This document shows positions 1 to 9,947 of a stretch of 36,935 bases of DNA, piece by piece. A program made the translations under genes and the position numbers. Origin of the DNA: Bacteroidales bacterium. GTDB lineage: Bacteria > Bacteroidota > Bacteroidia > Bacteroidales > UBA6680. The stretch is from assembly GCA_016926405.1 (NCBI GenBank), contig JAFGOQ010000222.1:1-36935 (forward strand). The letters are read 5' to 3'. Under the pieces are notes generated by a model, which made no database searches, had not been told where the DNA came from, and worked only from the letters and a program-made list of their open reading frames with translations. The first letter of the stretch is position 1. Each line of letters opens with the position of its first letter.

Positions 1-237
1 AGTTTCTATAATTTGCAATGCCAGTTCGGGAGTCACATTACCATATAAATAACTTCCTGTTTTGTCGATAACTTCAACCAAAGGTTCCTTGAAACACATA
101 CCAATACAACTGGTTTTTTTTAGTTCAAATTCAACTTTTGGCAACTGTAATACATAATTATTTAAAGCTTGATATACTTTGTTTGCTCCAGCTGCAATAC
201 CGCAACTACCCAAACCTACAACAACGGTTTTGTCCAT
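1..237 (-). CDS. NuoF/HydB-like NADH-binding subunit, N-terminal thioredoxin-like [2Fe-2S] domain (partial, runs off left edge)
   Basis: Reverse translation MDKTVVVGLGSCGIAAGANKVYQALNNYVLQLPKVEFELKKTSCIGMCFKEPLVEV...; starts 4 nt past the stop of the NuoE-like gene, same strand. Confidence 0.8.
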   Translation of the reverse strand, partial: MDKTVVVGLGSCGIAAGANKVYQALNNYVLQLPKVEFELKKTSCIGMCFKEPLVEVIDKTGSYLYGNVTPELALQIIET

Positions 238-241
238 AATG

Positions 242-763
242 CTAGTTTGTTTCTTCTTTTTGATATTCTTTAATAATCTTCCTGGCTTTAGTAGCATCTA
301 AATTCCCATACGTATCGCTACCAATCATCATTACAGGAGCCAGCGAGCAACAACCAAGGCAAGCAACCGACTCAAGAGTAAACAAGCTATCTGAAGTTGT
401 CTCTCCATCTTTGACATTAAGTATCTCTTGTATTGCTTCGCCAACAGCAGTTGCGTTTTGAACATGACATGCTGTTCCGTGACAAATTTTTATAATATTT
501 TCACCTACAGGCTTAAGTCTAAACTGAGTGTAAAATGTTGCAACACCAAATAAAGTAGACAATTCAATTCCTGTTTCTTGTGAAAGATATTCAAATACAA
601 TTGCTGGAATAAAACCATAAATATCCTGAGCGCCTTGCAAAAGTGAAATAGCAATGCCCTTTTTGCCTTTATATTTTTGAACTAATGGCTGTAGTAAACT
701 TAAATCAACATCTATAGAATTACTAGTTAAATCGGGTTTTAAGGCTATTCTTTGTACTCGCAT
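242..763 (-). CDS. NuoE/HydC-like thioredoxin-fold [2Fe-2S] subunit
   Basis: ORF 173 aa; motif CHGTACHVQNA...CLGCCSLAPVMMI typical of the NuoE/HndA family. Confidence 0.88.
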   Translation of the reverse strand: MRVQRIALKPDLTSNSIDVDLSLLQPLVQKYKGKKGIAISLLQGAQDIYGFIPAIVFEYLSQETGIELSTLFGVATFYTQFRLKPVGENIIKICHGTACHVQNATAVGEAIQEILNVKDGETTSDSLFTLESVACLGCCSLAPVMMIGSDTYGNLDATKARKIIKEYQKEETN

Positions 764-864
764 ACAGATATGGTTTAATTAACAGAAATAAAAACAGTTG
801 CAATTACGCGTCAATATATTTCAATTAATAGAGATTTCAAAATATACACATTGATAAACACAAT

Positions 865-882
865 GTTTTAATAGATTAACAA
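865..882. promoter_or_regulatory. Candidate Rex-like operator upstream of the NuoE/NuoF-like genes
   Basis: GTTTTAATAGATTAACAA (minus strand TTGTTAATCTATTAAAAC); 12/14 fixed positions match TTGTTAA-N4-TTAACAA; about 102 bp upstream of the start at 763. Confidence 0.45.
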
Positions 883-1057
883 CACATTTGACGCGATTAA
901 AAAAAGATAACAATAAGCAAAAAGAGAGATTAAACGATCTTCGAAAATCATAAAATATGAATATTTAAAGGCTCTAGAAAAACAAAATGTTATATCTTTA
1001 CAGATTGTTTTTTACCAATAGAAGTAAAATCAGACTAAACAGCTTTCTTTTTTAAAT

Positions 1058-3928
1058 ATGATACAGACAAAATTTATCATTGCAATAACACAACATCGAT
1101 TGTTCGGGCTTATTTTATCGCCTGTATTAATATCTATTAAAGAGGGTCAAAGTTTTTTCAATATCTCCGATCAACTTCTAACATCTAAAGTCACCAGAAA
1201 ATATTTCACCGACGAACAATATCAAATAATAACACTTGCAACAGAATATTCCGAAAACAGTCTGTTTAAACGCTTTGGCCGCGAAAAAAACACAACCGAG
1301 TTTATATCAAATATAACTCCAGAGAGAATCGAAAATATTGTTAGACCATTCATCGAAAAGAAAATTAATCAGATATTATCGATAGCTCAAAAATCAGATA
1401 TTCAGATTTATATTAAGAAAGATAAATTTAGCTCAATACATAAAGCCGACGAAGTATTTTTTAGCAAAGGGAAAATTAAACCTGTGTTTATTTTCGATAG
1501 AAATAGCGAAGGAATAAGATACTCGCTAATGATTTTGGCTGGTAAAAACGAAGTGAATATTTGCGATACAAACAGCTTTTTAATCACTTCAAATTCGGCT
1601 GTTTTTGTTGCCGAAAATGTTATTTACGGTATACCATCGGTTGATGGAAAAACTATTCAGCCATTTTTTGCTAAGAAGAATATTTTTATCGATAAGAAAA
1701 ACGAGAAGGTTTATTTCGAGAAATTTATAACTCGTATTGCTGGCAAGCACGATATTATTAACAAGGGTTTTGAGGTTATTAATAAAAGTTCGTCATTTAC
1801 ACCTATTCTAGAAATTAAAGAAGACTTAGCCGGAACCAATTTTTTTGAGCTTTCGTTTAACTACGACGGGAAAATTATTAAATCGTCGGAAGTTCAAGAG
1901 TCGTTTTCAACACTAAATATTATTAAAGGAAATTACTTTATAGAGAAGTACCAACGCAACATCGACGAGGAAAATACTTTTATTGAAAAACTTAAAACAA
2001 AAGGCATTGAACATAAAGGCGATAACATATACACTCCCGAAAACTCAACAAACACTGTTTACAATCACATTAACTGGGTCAACCAAAATAACAAATTTAT
2101 AACCTCGGCAAATGTTTCAATAAAACAGCCATCAAACTATAATTATTATACCGGAGGTATTGACATTAGCTACAATTCTGTTTCAAGAGAATCGTATTAC
2201 GAAATTGATTTCGGCATTTCGGCAGGTAACTTTAAGGTTCCATTAAAACGAATTAAGGCAGAAGTAAAAAAAGGCAACAACCAAATTACTCTCGAAAACG
2301 ATCAGGTAATGATACTGCCCGACGATTTCATGTCAAAATACCACGAACTATTTCAGTTTGCCGAAATTGTTGATAATAAACTAATATTAAAGAATCATCA
2401 TTACAGAATTATTAATAAAACCAAGCAAAACACAAAAACATACAAAGAGTTTGAGCCAAACAAAACATCTACTAGCGGGCTTCCTAAAGAACTAAAAGCC
2501 AACTTACGTCACTATCAAAAAATTGGCTATAACTGGATGCGATATCTTAAAAAGAATAATTTTGGTGGTTGCTTGGCCGACGATATGGGGCTTGGAAAAA
2601 CTATTCAAACACTCTCGTTATTGCAGAAAATTAAGGAAGATTATGCAGTTGTAGATGGCAACGATTCGCAATTTACAACGAATGATGCAAACGAGAAACC
2701 TGTAACTTTACTTGTTGTTCCTGTTTCGCTAATTCACAATTGGGAGAATGAAATAAAGAAATTTACTCCTGGATTAAAAACAAAAATTTACCGAGGAACA
2801 AATCGCAGAAAACAGTCTTCGTACTTTAACTATTTCGATATTATTATAACCTCGTACGGACTAATTCGCCAAGATATTGGGGTATTCGAAAACTACAATT
2901 TCGAATACATTATTTTAGACGAAAGCCAATACATTAAAAATCCCGAATCGCAGATATATAAAGCTGTTTCTAGGTTAACATCAACAAACAAACTTGTTTT
3001 AACAGGAACTCCAATAGAGAATAATTTAGTTGACTTATGGGCTCAGTTAAACTTTATAAACCCTGGTATTCTTGGTTCGCTTAATTTCTTTAAGAAAAAT
3101 TATGTCACCGACATTCATAAAAACAAAAACGAGTCGGCTCAAGATAAACTAAAAGACATTATTGAACCATTTATCTTGCGACGTAAAAAATCGGAAGTGG
3201 CAAAAGAGCTTCCTCCTGTTACCGAACAAATTATTTGGTGCGAGATGGATAACGAACAAGAACAACTATATAAAACCGAGCAGTCGGGATTTAGAGCATC
3301 TTTATTTCACAATCCCGAAAATATCGATAATTCAAACCAATCGTTTGCTATTTTACAGGCTCTAACAAAACTTCGTCAGGTGGCTAACCACCCACGATTA
3401 ATTGATGCCGAGAGTAATTTATCTTCGGGTAAGTTTAGTAACATTATTAATAATCTCGAAAACATTCTAGCCGAAGGTCATAAAGTACTTATATTCTCGT
3501 CGTTTGTTAAGCATTTAGAAATTATTGAAGAGTATCTTATTCGCAAAAAGCATAAGTATTCAAAACTTACTGGAAAAGATCGCAAACGCGAAGAAATTAT
3601 TAATGAATTTACACATAATCAGAACAACAAAATTTTTCTTGTTTCGCTTAAGGCTGGTGGTGTTGGACTTAATTTAACCCAGGCCGATTATGTCTTTATT
3701 CTCGATCCGTGGTGGAATCCAGCAGCCGAAGATCAGGCTATAAACAGAACTCACAGAATTGGACAAGAGAAAAATGTCTTTGTTCAACGATTTATTACTT
3801 TAGAAACAATTGAGGAGAAAATTCAACAACTAAAAGAAGCTAAAGCCGAATTGGCAAATACATTTATTAATAGCAACAATCCATTAGCAACAATAAACAA
3901 AGACGAATTAATAAAACTATTTAACTAA
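1058..3928 (+). CDS. SNF2/RapA-like DEAD/DEAH-box helicase
   Basis: 956 aa; DDMGLGKTIQTLSLL (Walker A), LDESQYIKN (DESQ box), LVLTGTPIENN, KAGGVGLNLTQADYVFILDPWWNPAAEDQAINRTHRIGQ. Confidence 0.95.
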   Translation: MIQTKFIIAITQHRLFGLILSPVLISIKEGQSFFNISDQLLTSKVTRKYFTDEQYQIITLATEYSENSLFKRFGREKNTTEFISNITPERIENIVRPFIEKKINQILSIAQKSDIQIYIKKDKFSSIHKADEVFFSKGKIKPVFIFDRNSEGIRYSLMILAGKNEVNICDTNSFLITSNSAVFVAENVIYGIPSVDGKTIQPFFAKKNIFIDKKNEKVYFEKFITRIAGKHDIINKGFEVINKSSSFTPILEIKEDLAGTNFFELSFNYDGKIIKSSEVQESFSTLNIIKGNYFIEKYQRNIDEENTFIEKLKTKGIEHKGDNIYTPENSTNTVYNHINWVNQNNKFITSANVSIKQPSNYNYYTGGIDISYNSVSRESYYEIDFGISAGNFKVPLKRIKAEVKKGNNQITLENDQVMILPDDFMSKYHELFQFAEIVDNKLILKNHHYRIINKTKQNTKTYKEFEPNKTSTSGLPKELKANLRHYQKIGYNWMRYLKKNNFGGCLADDMGLGKTIQTLSLLQKIKEDYAVVDGNDSQFTTNDANEKPVTLLVVPVSLIHNWENEIKKFTPGLKTKIYRGTNRRKQSSYFNYFDIIITSYGLIRQDIGVFENYNFEYIILDESQYIKNPESQIYKAVSRLTSTNKLVLTGTPIENNLVDLWAQLNFINPGILGSLNFFKKNYVTDIHKNKNESAQDKLKDIIEPFILRRKKSEVAKELPPVTEQIIWCEMDNEQEQLYKTEQSGFRASLFHNPENIDNSNQSFAILQALTKLRQVANHPRLIDAESNLSSGKFSNIINNLENILAEGHKVLIFSSFVKHLEIIEEYLIRKKHKYSKLTGKDRKREEIINEFTHNQNNKIFLVSLKAGGVGLNLTQADYVFILDPWWNPAAEDQAINRTHRIGQEKNVFVQRFITLETIEEKIQQLKEAKAELANTFINSNNPLATINKDELIKLFN

Positions 3929-3941
3929 CAAAGGAAAGCAC

Positions 3942-4490
3942 ATGAGACAATTATTTTTTATTGCAGCAACTGTAGCCTTTTGCGCTTGCAGTGGTTCGCC
4001 AGACAAAAAACAAAGCAAACAGGCGGATGAAAACAGAGAAACAATTGAAGCAACTATCTTAAAAGAAGGAGACTCTGCTCCCGATTTTAAATTTACTACT
4101 CTTAATGGTGAAGAGCACCAACTATCCGATTTTAAAGGAAAAACAGTTTTTATAAACTTCTTTGCACAGGCTTGTCCGTTGTGTATTAAAGAACTTCCTG
4201 TTTTAGAATCGAAAATTTACAACAAGTATAAAAATCGCGAAGATTTTGTTCTTATTGCTATTGGCAGAGAACATTCGTCTGACCAATTAAAACAATTTGT
4301 TAAAAAGTATAATGTTAATATGCCTGTTGCTCCCGATGTCGACAGAAGCCGATACTCGCTTTTTGCAACAAAGTTTATTCCTCGAAATATTCTTATAAAT
4401 AAAGAGGGTAAAATTGTTATGCACAAAGTAGGTTATTCCGAAGAGGAATTTAATGAGGTTATTAAAATTGTAGAGCAAGAGATTAAATAA
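3942..4490 (+). CDS. TlpA-family thiol-disulfide oxidoreductase (probable lipoprotein)
   Basis: Lipobox-like CACSGSP near N-terminus; thioredoxin-fold FFAQACPLCIKELPVL (CxxC) and FIPRNILINKEGKIV. Confidence 0.88.
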   Translation: MRQLFFIAATVAFCACSGSPDKKQSKQADENRETIEATILKEGDSAPDFKFTTLNGEEHQLSDFKGKTVFINFFAQACPLCIKELPVLESKIYNKYKNREDFVLIAIGREHSSDQLKQFVKKYNVNMPVAPDVDRSRYSLFATKFIPRNILINKEGKIVMHKVGYSEEEFNEVIKIVEQEIK

Positions 4491-4500
4491 AAACCTTTAA

Positions 4501-4536
4501 TATTGTAGAGATAAGCCTTGCTTTGTCTCTACAATA
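4501..4536. repeat. REP-like hairpin TATTGTAGAGA...TCTCTACAATA
   Basis: Perfect 11-bp outer arms around an imperfect inner stem; same GTAGAGA/TCTCTAC core as the element at 35291-35328. Confidence 0.6.
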
Positions 4537-4564
4537 TAAATGAATTAAAATCAACATAATAAAA

Positions 4565-6391
4565 ATGAAGAAGCACCTAGTTATATATTTAAAAATCATA
4601 CTTTTTTGGTTAGCATATTTTGTGTTTGCCCGATCGCTTTTTATGGTTTACAACTATAGTTACACAAAAAATCTTTCGGCTTTTGATACTATTGGTAGCT
4701 TTCTTCATGGAATACGATTAGATCTTTCTGTTACTGGATACGTTGCAATGCTTTGCGGAATATTATTTGCCTTTACAATTCCTTTCAAAACAAAAATTAT
4801 TTCCACAATATTAAAGTATCTGCACCTAATACTTCTATTTGTTGCAACACTTATAATTACTGCCGATTGCGAATTATATCGCAACTGGGGTTTCCGCATG
4901 GACTCAACCCCTTTATTATATCTAAAAACGCCATCAGAGGCTATGGCATCGGCATCGGTTGGTATACTAATTCTAGGATTCTCTCTTTTTGCAGTAATTT
5001 ATGTTTTATCGTTTTTATCGTTTAACAAAATTATTGTAAAGCCATTATGCAAAGCTAATCCAGGCAAATTGTATGGCATTCCGGCTTTTTTGCTTATTGC
5101 CGCTTCAATGTTTTTACCTATTCGTGGAGGTGTTGGTTTAGCTCCTATTAATAGCGGATCGGTCTATTTTTCGAAGAATCTATATGCTAACCACGCAGCA
5201 GTAAACGTTGTTTGGAATCTTAACTATTCAATATCTAAAATGGACAAGGTGAATAAAACTTACTCATTTATGGATAGCCAAAAAGCCGATAGCATATACT
5301 CGCAAATAAATATAAAAACAGATAATAAGCAGCAAGTTGTTTTAAACCAAGAATCGCCAAACGTAATAATTATAATGCTCGAGAGTTTCTCGTCAAAAGT
5401 TGTTGGATGCGTTGGTGGCGAAATGGGCATTACACCAAACTTAGATAAGATTGCTACTGAAGGTATTCTTTTTAAAAATATATACGCCAGTGGCGACCGC
5501 AGCGACAAAGGAATTGTAGCCATACTAAGCGGTTATCCAGCACAACCTACAACATCAATTATTAAACTTCCACAGAAAACACAAAGCTTACCATCGCTGG
5601 CAAAAAGCTTCTCCGAAAAAAATTATTCTACCGAATACTACTACGGCGGCGATGTAAATTTTGCAAATATGCGCTCGTACATTATTAGCTCGGGATACAA
5701 TAATATTGTCTCAATAGACGATTTCGACTCTAAATATTACAACTCTAAATGGGGTGTTCACGACCATGTTATGTTCGACAAATTTTTAAATGATATTAAC
5801 AACGAAAAGGGTAAGTTCTTTAAAACGCTTTTTACGCTTAGCTCGCACGAGCCTTTCGATGTTCCTATGAAAGATGTATTCCCAACTAATAACGAACCAA
5901 ACAAATATCGCAACTCTGTTTTTTATGCCGATAGTTGCCTTGGCGAATTTATTACAAAAGCAAAAAATACAAAATGGTGGAACAACACTCTTATTGTTTT
6001 GGTTGCCGACCACGGAACACGTCTTCCCGATAACTCGCCTGTCTATGTAGAAAGTAAGTTTACTATTCCTATGGTTTGGACAGGAGGAGCTATTAATAAA
6101 GCCCAAATTATCGATAAAATAGGTAGTCAAACTGATATTCCTGCAACTATTCTTTCGCAAATGAATTATAATGTTTCAGACTATAAATTCAGTAATAACC
6201 TACTATCGCAATGGCAAGGATACGCATTCTTTAACTATAATAATGGATTTGGATATGTAGATAACAGCGGCAAATTTATTTTCGACAACACCGGAAATAA
6301 AACTCTATTATTAGAAGGAGAAAACTCTAATGTTGAACAACGCGCAAAAGCCATTATGCAAATTTATAATAGCGATTTTATTAAGAGGTAG
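4565..6391 (+). CDS. LTA synthase-like sulfatase family membrane protein (phosphoglycerol/phosphoethanolamine transferase-like)
   Basis: 608 aa; N-terminal hydrophobic segments followed by NVIIIMLESFSSK, GITPNLDKIATEGILFKN, VLVADHGTRLP. Confidence 0.88.
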   Translation: MKKHLVIYLKIILFWLAYFVFARSLFMVYNYSYTKNLSAFDTIGSFLHGIRLDLSVTGYVAMLCGILFAFTIPFKTKIISTILKYLHLILLFVATLIITADCELYRNWGFRMDSTPLLYLKTPSEAMASASVGILILGFSLFAVIYVLSFLSFNKIIVKPLCKANPGKLYGIPAFLLIAASMFLPIRGGVGLAPINSGSVYFSKNLYANHAAVNVVWNLNYSISKMDKVNKTYSFMDSQKADSIYSQINIKTDNKQQVVLNQESPNVIIIMLESFSSKVVGCVGGEMGITPNLDKIATEGILFKNIYASGDRSDKGIVAILSGYPAQPTTSIIKLPQKTQSLPSLAKSFSEKNYSTEYYYGGDVNFANMRSYIISSGYNNIVSIDDFDSKYYNSKWGVHDHVMFDKFLNDINNEKGKFFKTLFTLSSHEPFDVPMKDVFPTNNEPNKYRNSVFYADSCLGEFITKAKNTKWWNNTLIVLVADHGTRLPDNSPVYVESKFTIPMVWTGGAINKAQIIDKIGSQTDIPATILSQMNYNVSDYKFSNNLLSQWQGYAFFNYNNGFGYVDNSGKFIFDNTGNKTLLLEGENSNVEQRAKAIMQIYNSDFIKR

Positions 6392-6472
6392 TTGTTAACA
6401 TAACTCTATTACAAAACTCACATAATAGAAAATTACTTTACAAAAAGCCAAACCTATTAAATACGCAAAATA

Positions 6473-7165
6473 TTGAAAAGCAACACTACTCAATTAGCCA
6501 ATCGTGGCTTTATTAACAATAGTATTGAACACAATTACAATAACTTATTATTTAACCAAAAGGTAGACTTACTAAGCAGTAAACTTGCCACAGACAGAAC
6601 ATTAGGTGCCCGATTGCTTTCTATTAATAGAGAGATAAGCGCTGTTGATATTCTGATAAATGCGCTTAAAAAAGAGAAAAAGCTTTACACTAAAATTGAA
6701 ATTTGTAATTCGCTTGTAACCTTTGGGCAACATGCCGTTGTTCCTCTTATTAACCAGTTGGGCAAAATTGGCAATAATCAATATAAGCAAATACCAACAC
6801 AGCCATTTAAAAAGATAAACTACCCTTTGCCTCGCGATATTGCTGCCCGAACATTAATGCGAATAGGCGAAAAGGCACTTCCACATTTATTACCTGTTTT
6901 AAAATCAAAAAACACATTACAATTAAGCGAAGCTATCGATGTAATTGGATATATATGCTTTTACAATTATCAGCCATCGGTATTTAATTTTATTGAAGAG
7001 TGTTTTATGTGCAACAAACAAAACCCATTAATACAATGGAAGCTTATTAGAGCAATGAGCGCTTTTCCAGAGAGTAAAGAGTTTTTAAAAAATCTGCTAG
7101 CAACAAACACTCTGCTAACAACCGAAATTAACAGAAGTATTTTGTTAATAGAACGAAATATTTAG
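6473..7165 (+). CDS. HEAT-repeat protein
   Basis: 230 aa, TTG start; alpha-helical repeats such as AVVPLINQLGKIG and IAARTLMRIGEKALPHLLPVL. Confidence 0.6.
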   Translation: MKSNTTQLANRGFINNSIEHNYNNLLFNQKVDLLSSKLATDRTLGARLLSINREISAVDILINALKKEKKLYTKIEICNSLVTFGQHAVVPLINQLGKIGNNQYKQIPTQPFKKINYPLPRDIAARTLMRIGEKALPHLLPVLKSKNTLQLSEAIDVIGYICFYNYQPSVFNFIEECFMCNKQNPLIQWKLIRAMSAFPESKEFLKNLLATNTLLTTEINRSILLIERNI

Positions 7166-7249
7166 GACTAAATAATAGCTATACAAATTAGTCTCTGCTA
7201 CAATGTTAATAACTCAGTGTTTGAGTAAAAAATAATAATTCAACCCCTA

Positions 7250-7354
7250 CCAATCGAGTTTTTCACCATGCCAATAGTTTATTTGGGCAGTCCAATCAAG
7301 TTTTAAGGCAATCCAATCAGATTTTACACCGTGCCAATCAAGTTTTGCCCGCCC
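7250..7354. repeat. Tandem array of five 21-bp units (CCAATCaagTTTT + variable 8 nt)
   Basis: Units start at 7250, 7271, 7292, 7313, 7334: ccaatcgagtttttcaccatg / ccaatagtttatttgggcagt / ccaatcaagttttaaggcaat / ccaatcagattttacaccgtg / ccaatcaagttttgcccgccc. Confidence 0.8.
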
Positions 7355-7367
7355 TGTAAGGGCTTTT
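7351..7367 (+). terminator. Short terminator-like hairpin at the end of the 21-bp array
   Basis: GCCCT-GTA-AGGGC followed by TTTT, between convergent genes. Confidence 0.4.
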
Positions 7368-7394
7368 CAGCGTTTTTGGTTGAAATATTATAAA

Positions 7395-9749
7395 TTACGA
7401 TATCTCTTTTTTAAGAAACTCCTCTGCCAGCTCTTGTGTTAGCACATCGGCATTAGTATTTTCTTGCAGAAAAGTAAACGGAACAATAAAATGGCAACCA
7501 TCTTTATAATGACTACAACCATAAGCCGATTTACCGCGCAACATCTCCCCTTTTCCACATTTAGGGCAGGTTATTACCTTTGGTTTTTCGGGCTGTTTTG
7601 GTGCAGAATCATTGACAACAGAAATATCTACATCAAAATTATTGTTTAACGATAAAATTGCAGATACTTTATTACCATCAACAGTAAAACCAGCTATTTT
7701 GGCTGTTTTACCTTTGCTAATAAGATTTGTTAATTGCTTATCGGTAAGTTTTTTCTCGTACAGAGTAAAATCGACTTTAAAAGTACAGCCATCTTTATAA
7801 CCAGTACAGCCATAAGCAGTTTTACCCTTTACTATTTCGCCCTTTTTACATTTTGGGCACACTATATTTTTGTCCGACGACTTATCGTTTTTCTTATCAG
7901 CTTTCTTTTTCTCTTGCTCCTCTTCTTCGTACGAAATGGTGATGCTTTTTTCGTTTTTTATCTCGTTTACCAAATCAACAATCATCTGTTTCATCTCCTC
8001 AATAAACGTCTTTGCATCGTACTCACCACGCTCAATCATACGCAGGTTTTTCTCCCATAAACCAGTAAGCTCAACAGATTTAAGCATCTCGTTTTTAATA
8101 ACAGCAATAAGCTCAACACCTGTCTGAGTTGGTATAATATTTTTTCGCACACGCTTAATATAACTGCGCTTAAAAAGAGTCTCAATAATATTTGCACGAG
8201 TCGACGGACGACCAATACCATTCTCTTTCATTGCCTGACTAAGTTCTTCGTCGTCAACAATTTTTCCGGCCGTTTCCATTGCTCTAAGCAGTGTTCCTTC
8301 GGTATATGGCTTTGGTGGTGTAGTCTCTTTTTCTAATATATCAGGCGAATGAGGCCCACGTTCACCTTTTTCAAAAACAGGCATAATTTGTTCGCCCTGC
8401 TCGCTAGTGTCGCCCTCTTTTTTAGGATATAAAACTCGCCATCCCTCTTCAACAATAAACTTTCCGGTGGCTTTAAATTCAATTGTTTGCACCTGTCCCA
8501 TAACTGTAGTATTTGAGACAATACAATCGGGATAAAACGCAGCAATAAATCTACGTGTAATTATATCGTAAACTATTTTTTCTTCGCGACGCAACGAATA
8601 ATCGGGCTTAACACCTGTAGGTATTATTGCATGGTGATCGGTAACCTTTGTATTATCGAAAACCTTCTTACTCTTTGGCAGTTTCTTCTCTAACAAAGGC
8701 TTTGTGTATTCCGAATAATAATCGAGCTTCGACATAATACCCGATATTTTTGGATACATATCATCGGGCAAGAAAGTTGTATCAACACGCGGATATGTAA
8801 CAAGCTTTTTCTCGTATAAATTTTGAATAAACTTAAGAGTCTCGTCGGCTGTAAAACCCGATTTTTTATTACACTCAACCTGTAAAGCAGTAAGATCGAA
8901 CAATTTTTGCGGAGCCTCTTTACCTTTCTTCTTAGTATATGAAGTAATTTCAAATTCCGACTCTTTTATCTGATCCATAACATCGGTAGCCTCATCAACC
9001 GACTGATATTTTCCTTTTGTCGAGTTAAAAAGAACATCGCGATAAGTTGTTTTTATCTCCCAATATTTTTGCGGAACAAAATTCTCAATCTCGTTATGAC
9101 GATTTACAATAAGCGCCAAAGTAGGTGTTTGCACCCTACCAATAGAAAGAACCCCTTTGTTATTTGCATATTTTAGAGTAAACAAACGGCTGGCATTCAT
9201 TCCTAAAAGCCAATCGCCAATGGCGCGGGCATTACCTGCAGCATAAAGCAAATCGTAATCTTTAGCATCGTAAAGTTTTTCGAACCCTTCGCGAATAGCC
9301 TCTTCTGTAAGCGACGAAATCCACAACCTTTTAACAGGTTTGTCGCATAAAGCTTTAGTAAGAACCCAACGTTGAATTACCTCTCCCTCAATTCCAGCAT
9401 CACCACAGTTTACAACATATTCGCAACCTGCCACAAGAGTTTTAATTGTATTAAACTGCTTTTGTACTCCGCTATTATCAATAAGCTTAATACCAAAACG
9501 AGGCGGAATCATAGGTAAAGCATACATATTCCAACTTTTCCACGACGGGGTATAATCGTCTGGAGCCTTTAGTGTACACAAATGGCCAAAGGTCCAAGTA
9601 ACCTGATAACCATTACCCTCGAAATAACCGTCTTTACGATTTGTGGCTTTAAGAATTGCAGCAATCTCTTTTGCTACGCTAGGTTTTTCGGCAATGCAAA
9701 CAATCAAAATAGTGGATTTTTTATTTGAAACAGATTCGAATATACACAA
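7395..9749 (-). CDS. topB: DNA topoisomerase III with two C-terminal C4 zinc fingers
   Basis: CIAEKPSVAKEIAAIL N-terminus, INCGDAGIEGEVIQRW Toprim, LSIGRVQTPTLALIV, two CPKCxKGExxxGKxAYGCxxYKDGC fingers. True start is probably slightly downstream of the ORF start. Confidence 0.93.
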   Translation of the reverse strand: MCIFESVSNKKSTILIVCIAEKPSVAKEIAAILKATNRKDGYFEGNGYQVTWTFGHLCTLKAPDDYTPSWKSWNMYALPMIPPRFGIKLIDNSGVQKQFNTIKTLVAGCEYVVNCGDAGIEGEVIQRWVLTKALCDKPVKRLWISSLTEEAIREGFEKLYDAKDYDLLYAAGNARAIGDWLLGMNASRLFTLKYANNKGVLSIGRVQTPTLALIVNRHNEIENFVPQKYWEIKTTYRDVLFNSTKGKYQSVDEATDVMDQIKESEFEITSYTKKKGKEAPQKLFDLTALQVECNKKSGFTADETLKFIQNLYEKKLVTYPRVDTTFLPDDMYPKISGIMSKLDYYSEYTKPLLEKKLPKSKKVFDNTKVTDHHAIIPTGVKPDYSLRREEKIVYDIITRRFIAAFYPDCIVSNTTVMGQVQTIEFKATGKFIVEEGWRVLYPKKEGDTSEQGEQIMPVFEKGERGPHSPDILEKETTPPKPYTEGTLLRAMETAGKIVDDEELSQAMKENGIGRPSTRANIIETLFKRSYIKRVRKNIIPTQTGVELIAVIKNEMLKSVELTGLWEKNLRMIERGEYDAKTFIEEMKQMIVDLVNEIKNEKSITISYEEEEQEKKKADKKNDKSSDKNIVCPKCKKGEIVKGKTAYGCTGYKDGCTFKVDFTLYEKKLTDKQLTNLISKGKTAKIAGFTVDGNKVSAILSLNNNFDVDISVVNDSAPKQPEKPKVITCPKCGKGEMLRGKSAYGCSHYKDGCHFIVPFTFLQENTNADVLTQELAEEFLKKEIS

Positions 9750-9947
9750 AAGAATTTGCTTGGCGAAAAAGCAAATGCGTAAAGATTATTTTCCATAGCC
9801 TATGTTTAAAACAATGGATTAAATATTAAAGAAATTATTTCATTCAATTTTTATAAAAGAATAATGTTGCAAAATTTCTATTTGCTGTCTATTAGTTGAA
9901 CACATTTTATAATGAGAGAAATAGTGTAACTATATAAAAAATACAAA

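Noticed and set aside
5260-6160. Minus-strand ORFs (87 and 124 aa) inside the sulfatase gene
   Set aside because: Antisense to a motif-supported CDS; no independent signal.
7250-7354. Possible CRISPR array
   Set aside because: Units are contiguous 21-bp repeats; the variable part is only about 8 nt, too short for spacers, and no cas genes are present.
7464-8127. Plus-strand ORFs inside topB (61-108 aa)
   Set aside because: Antisense to a well-conserved topoisomerase; no recognisable domains.
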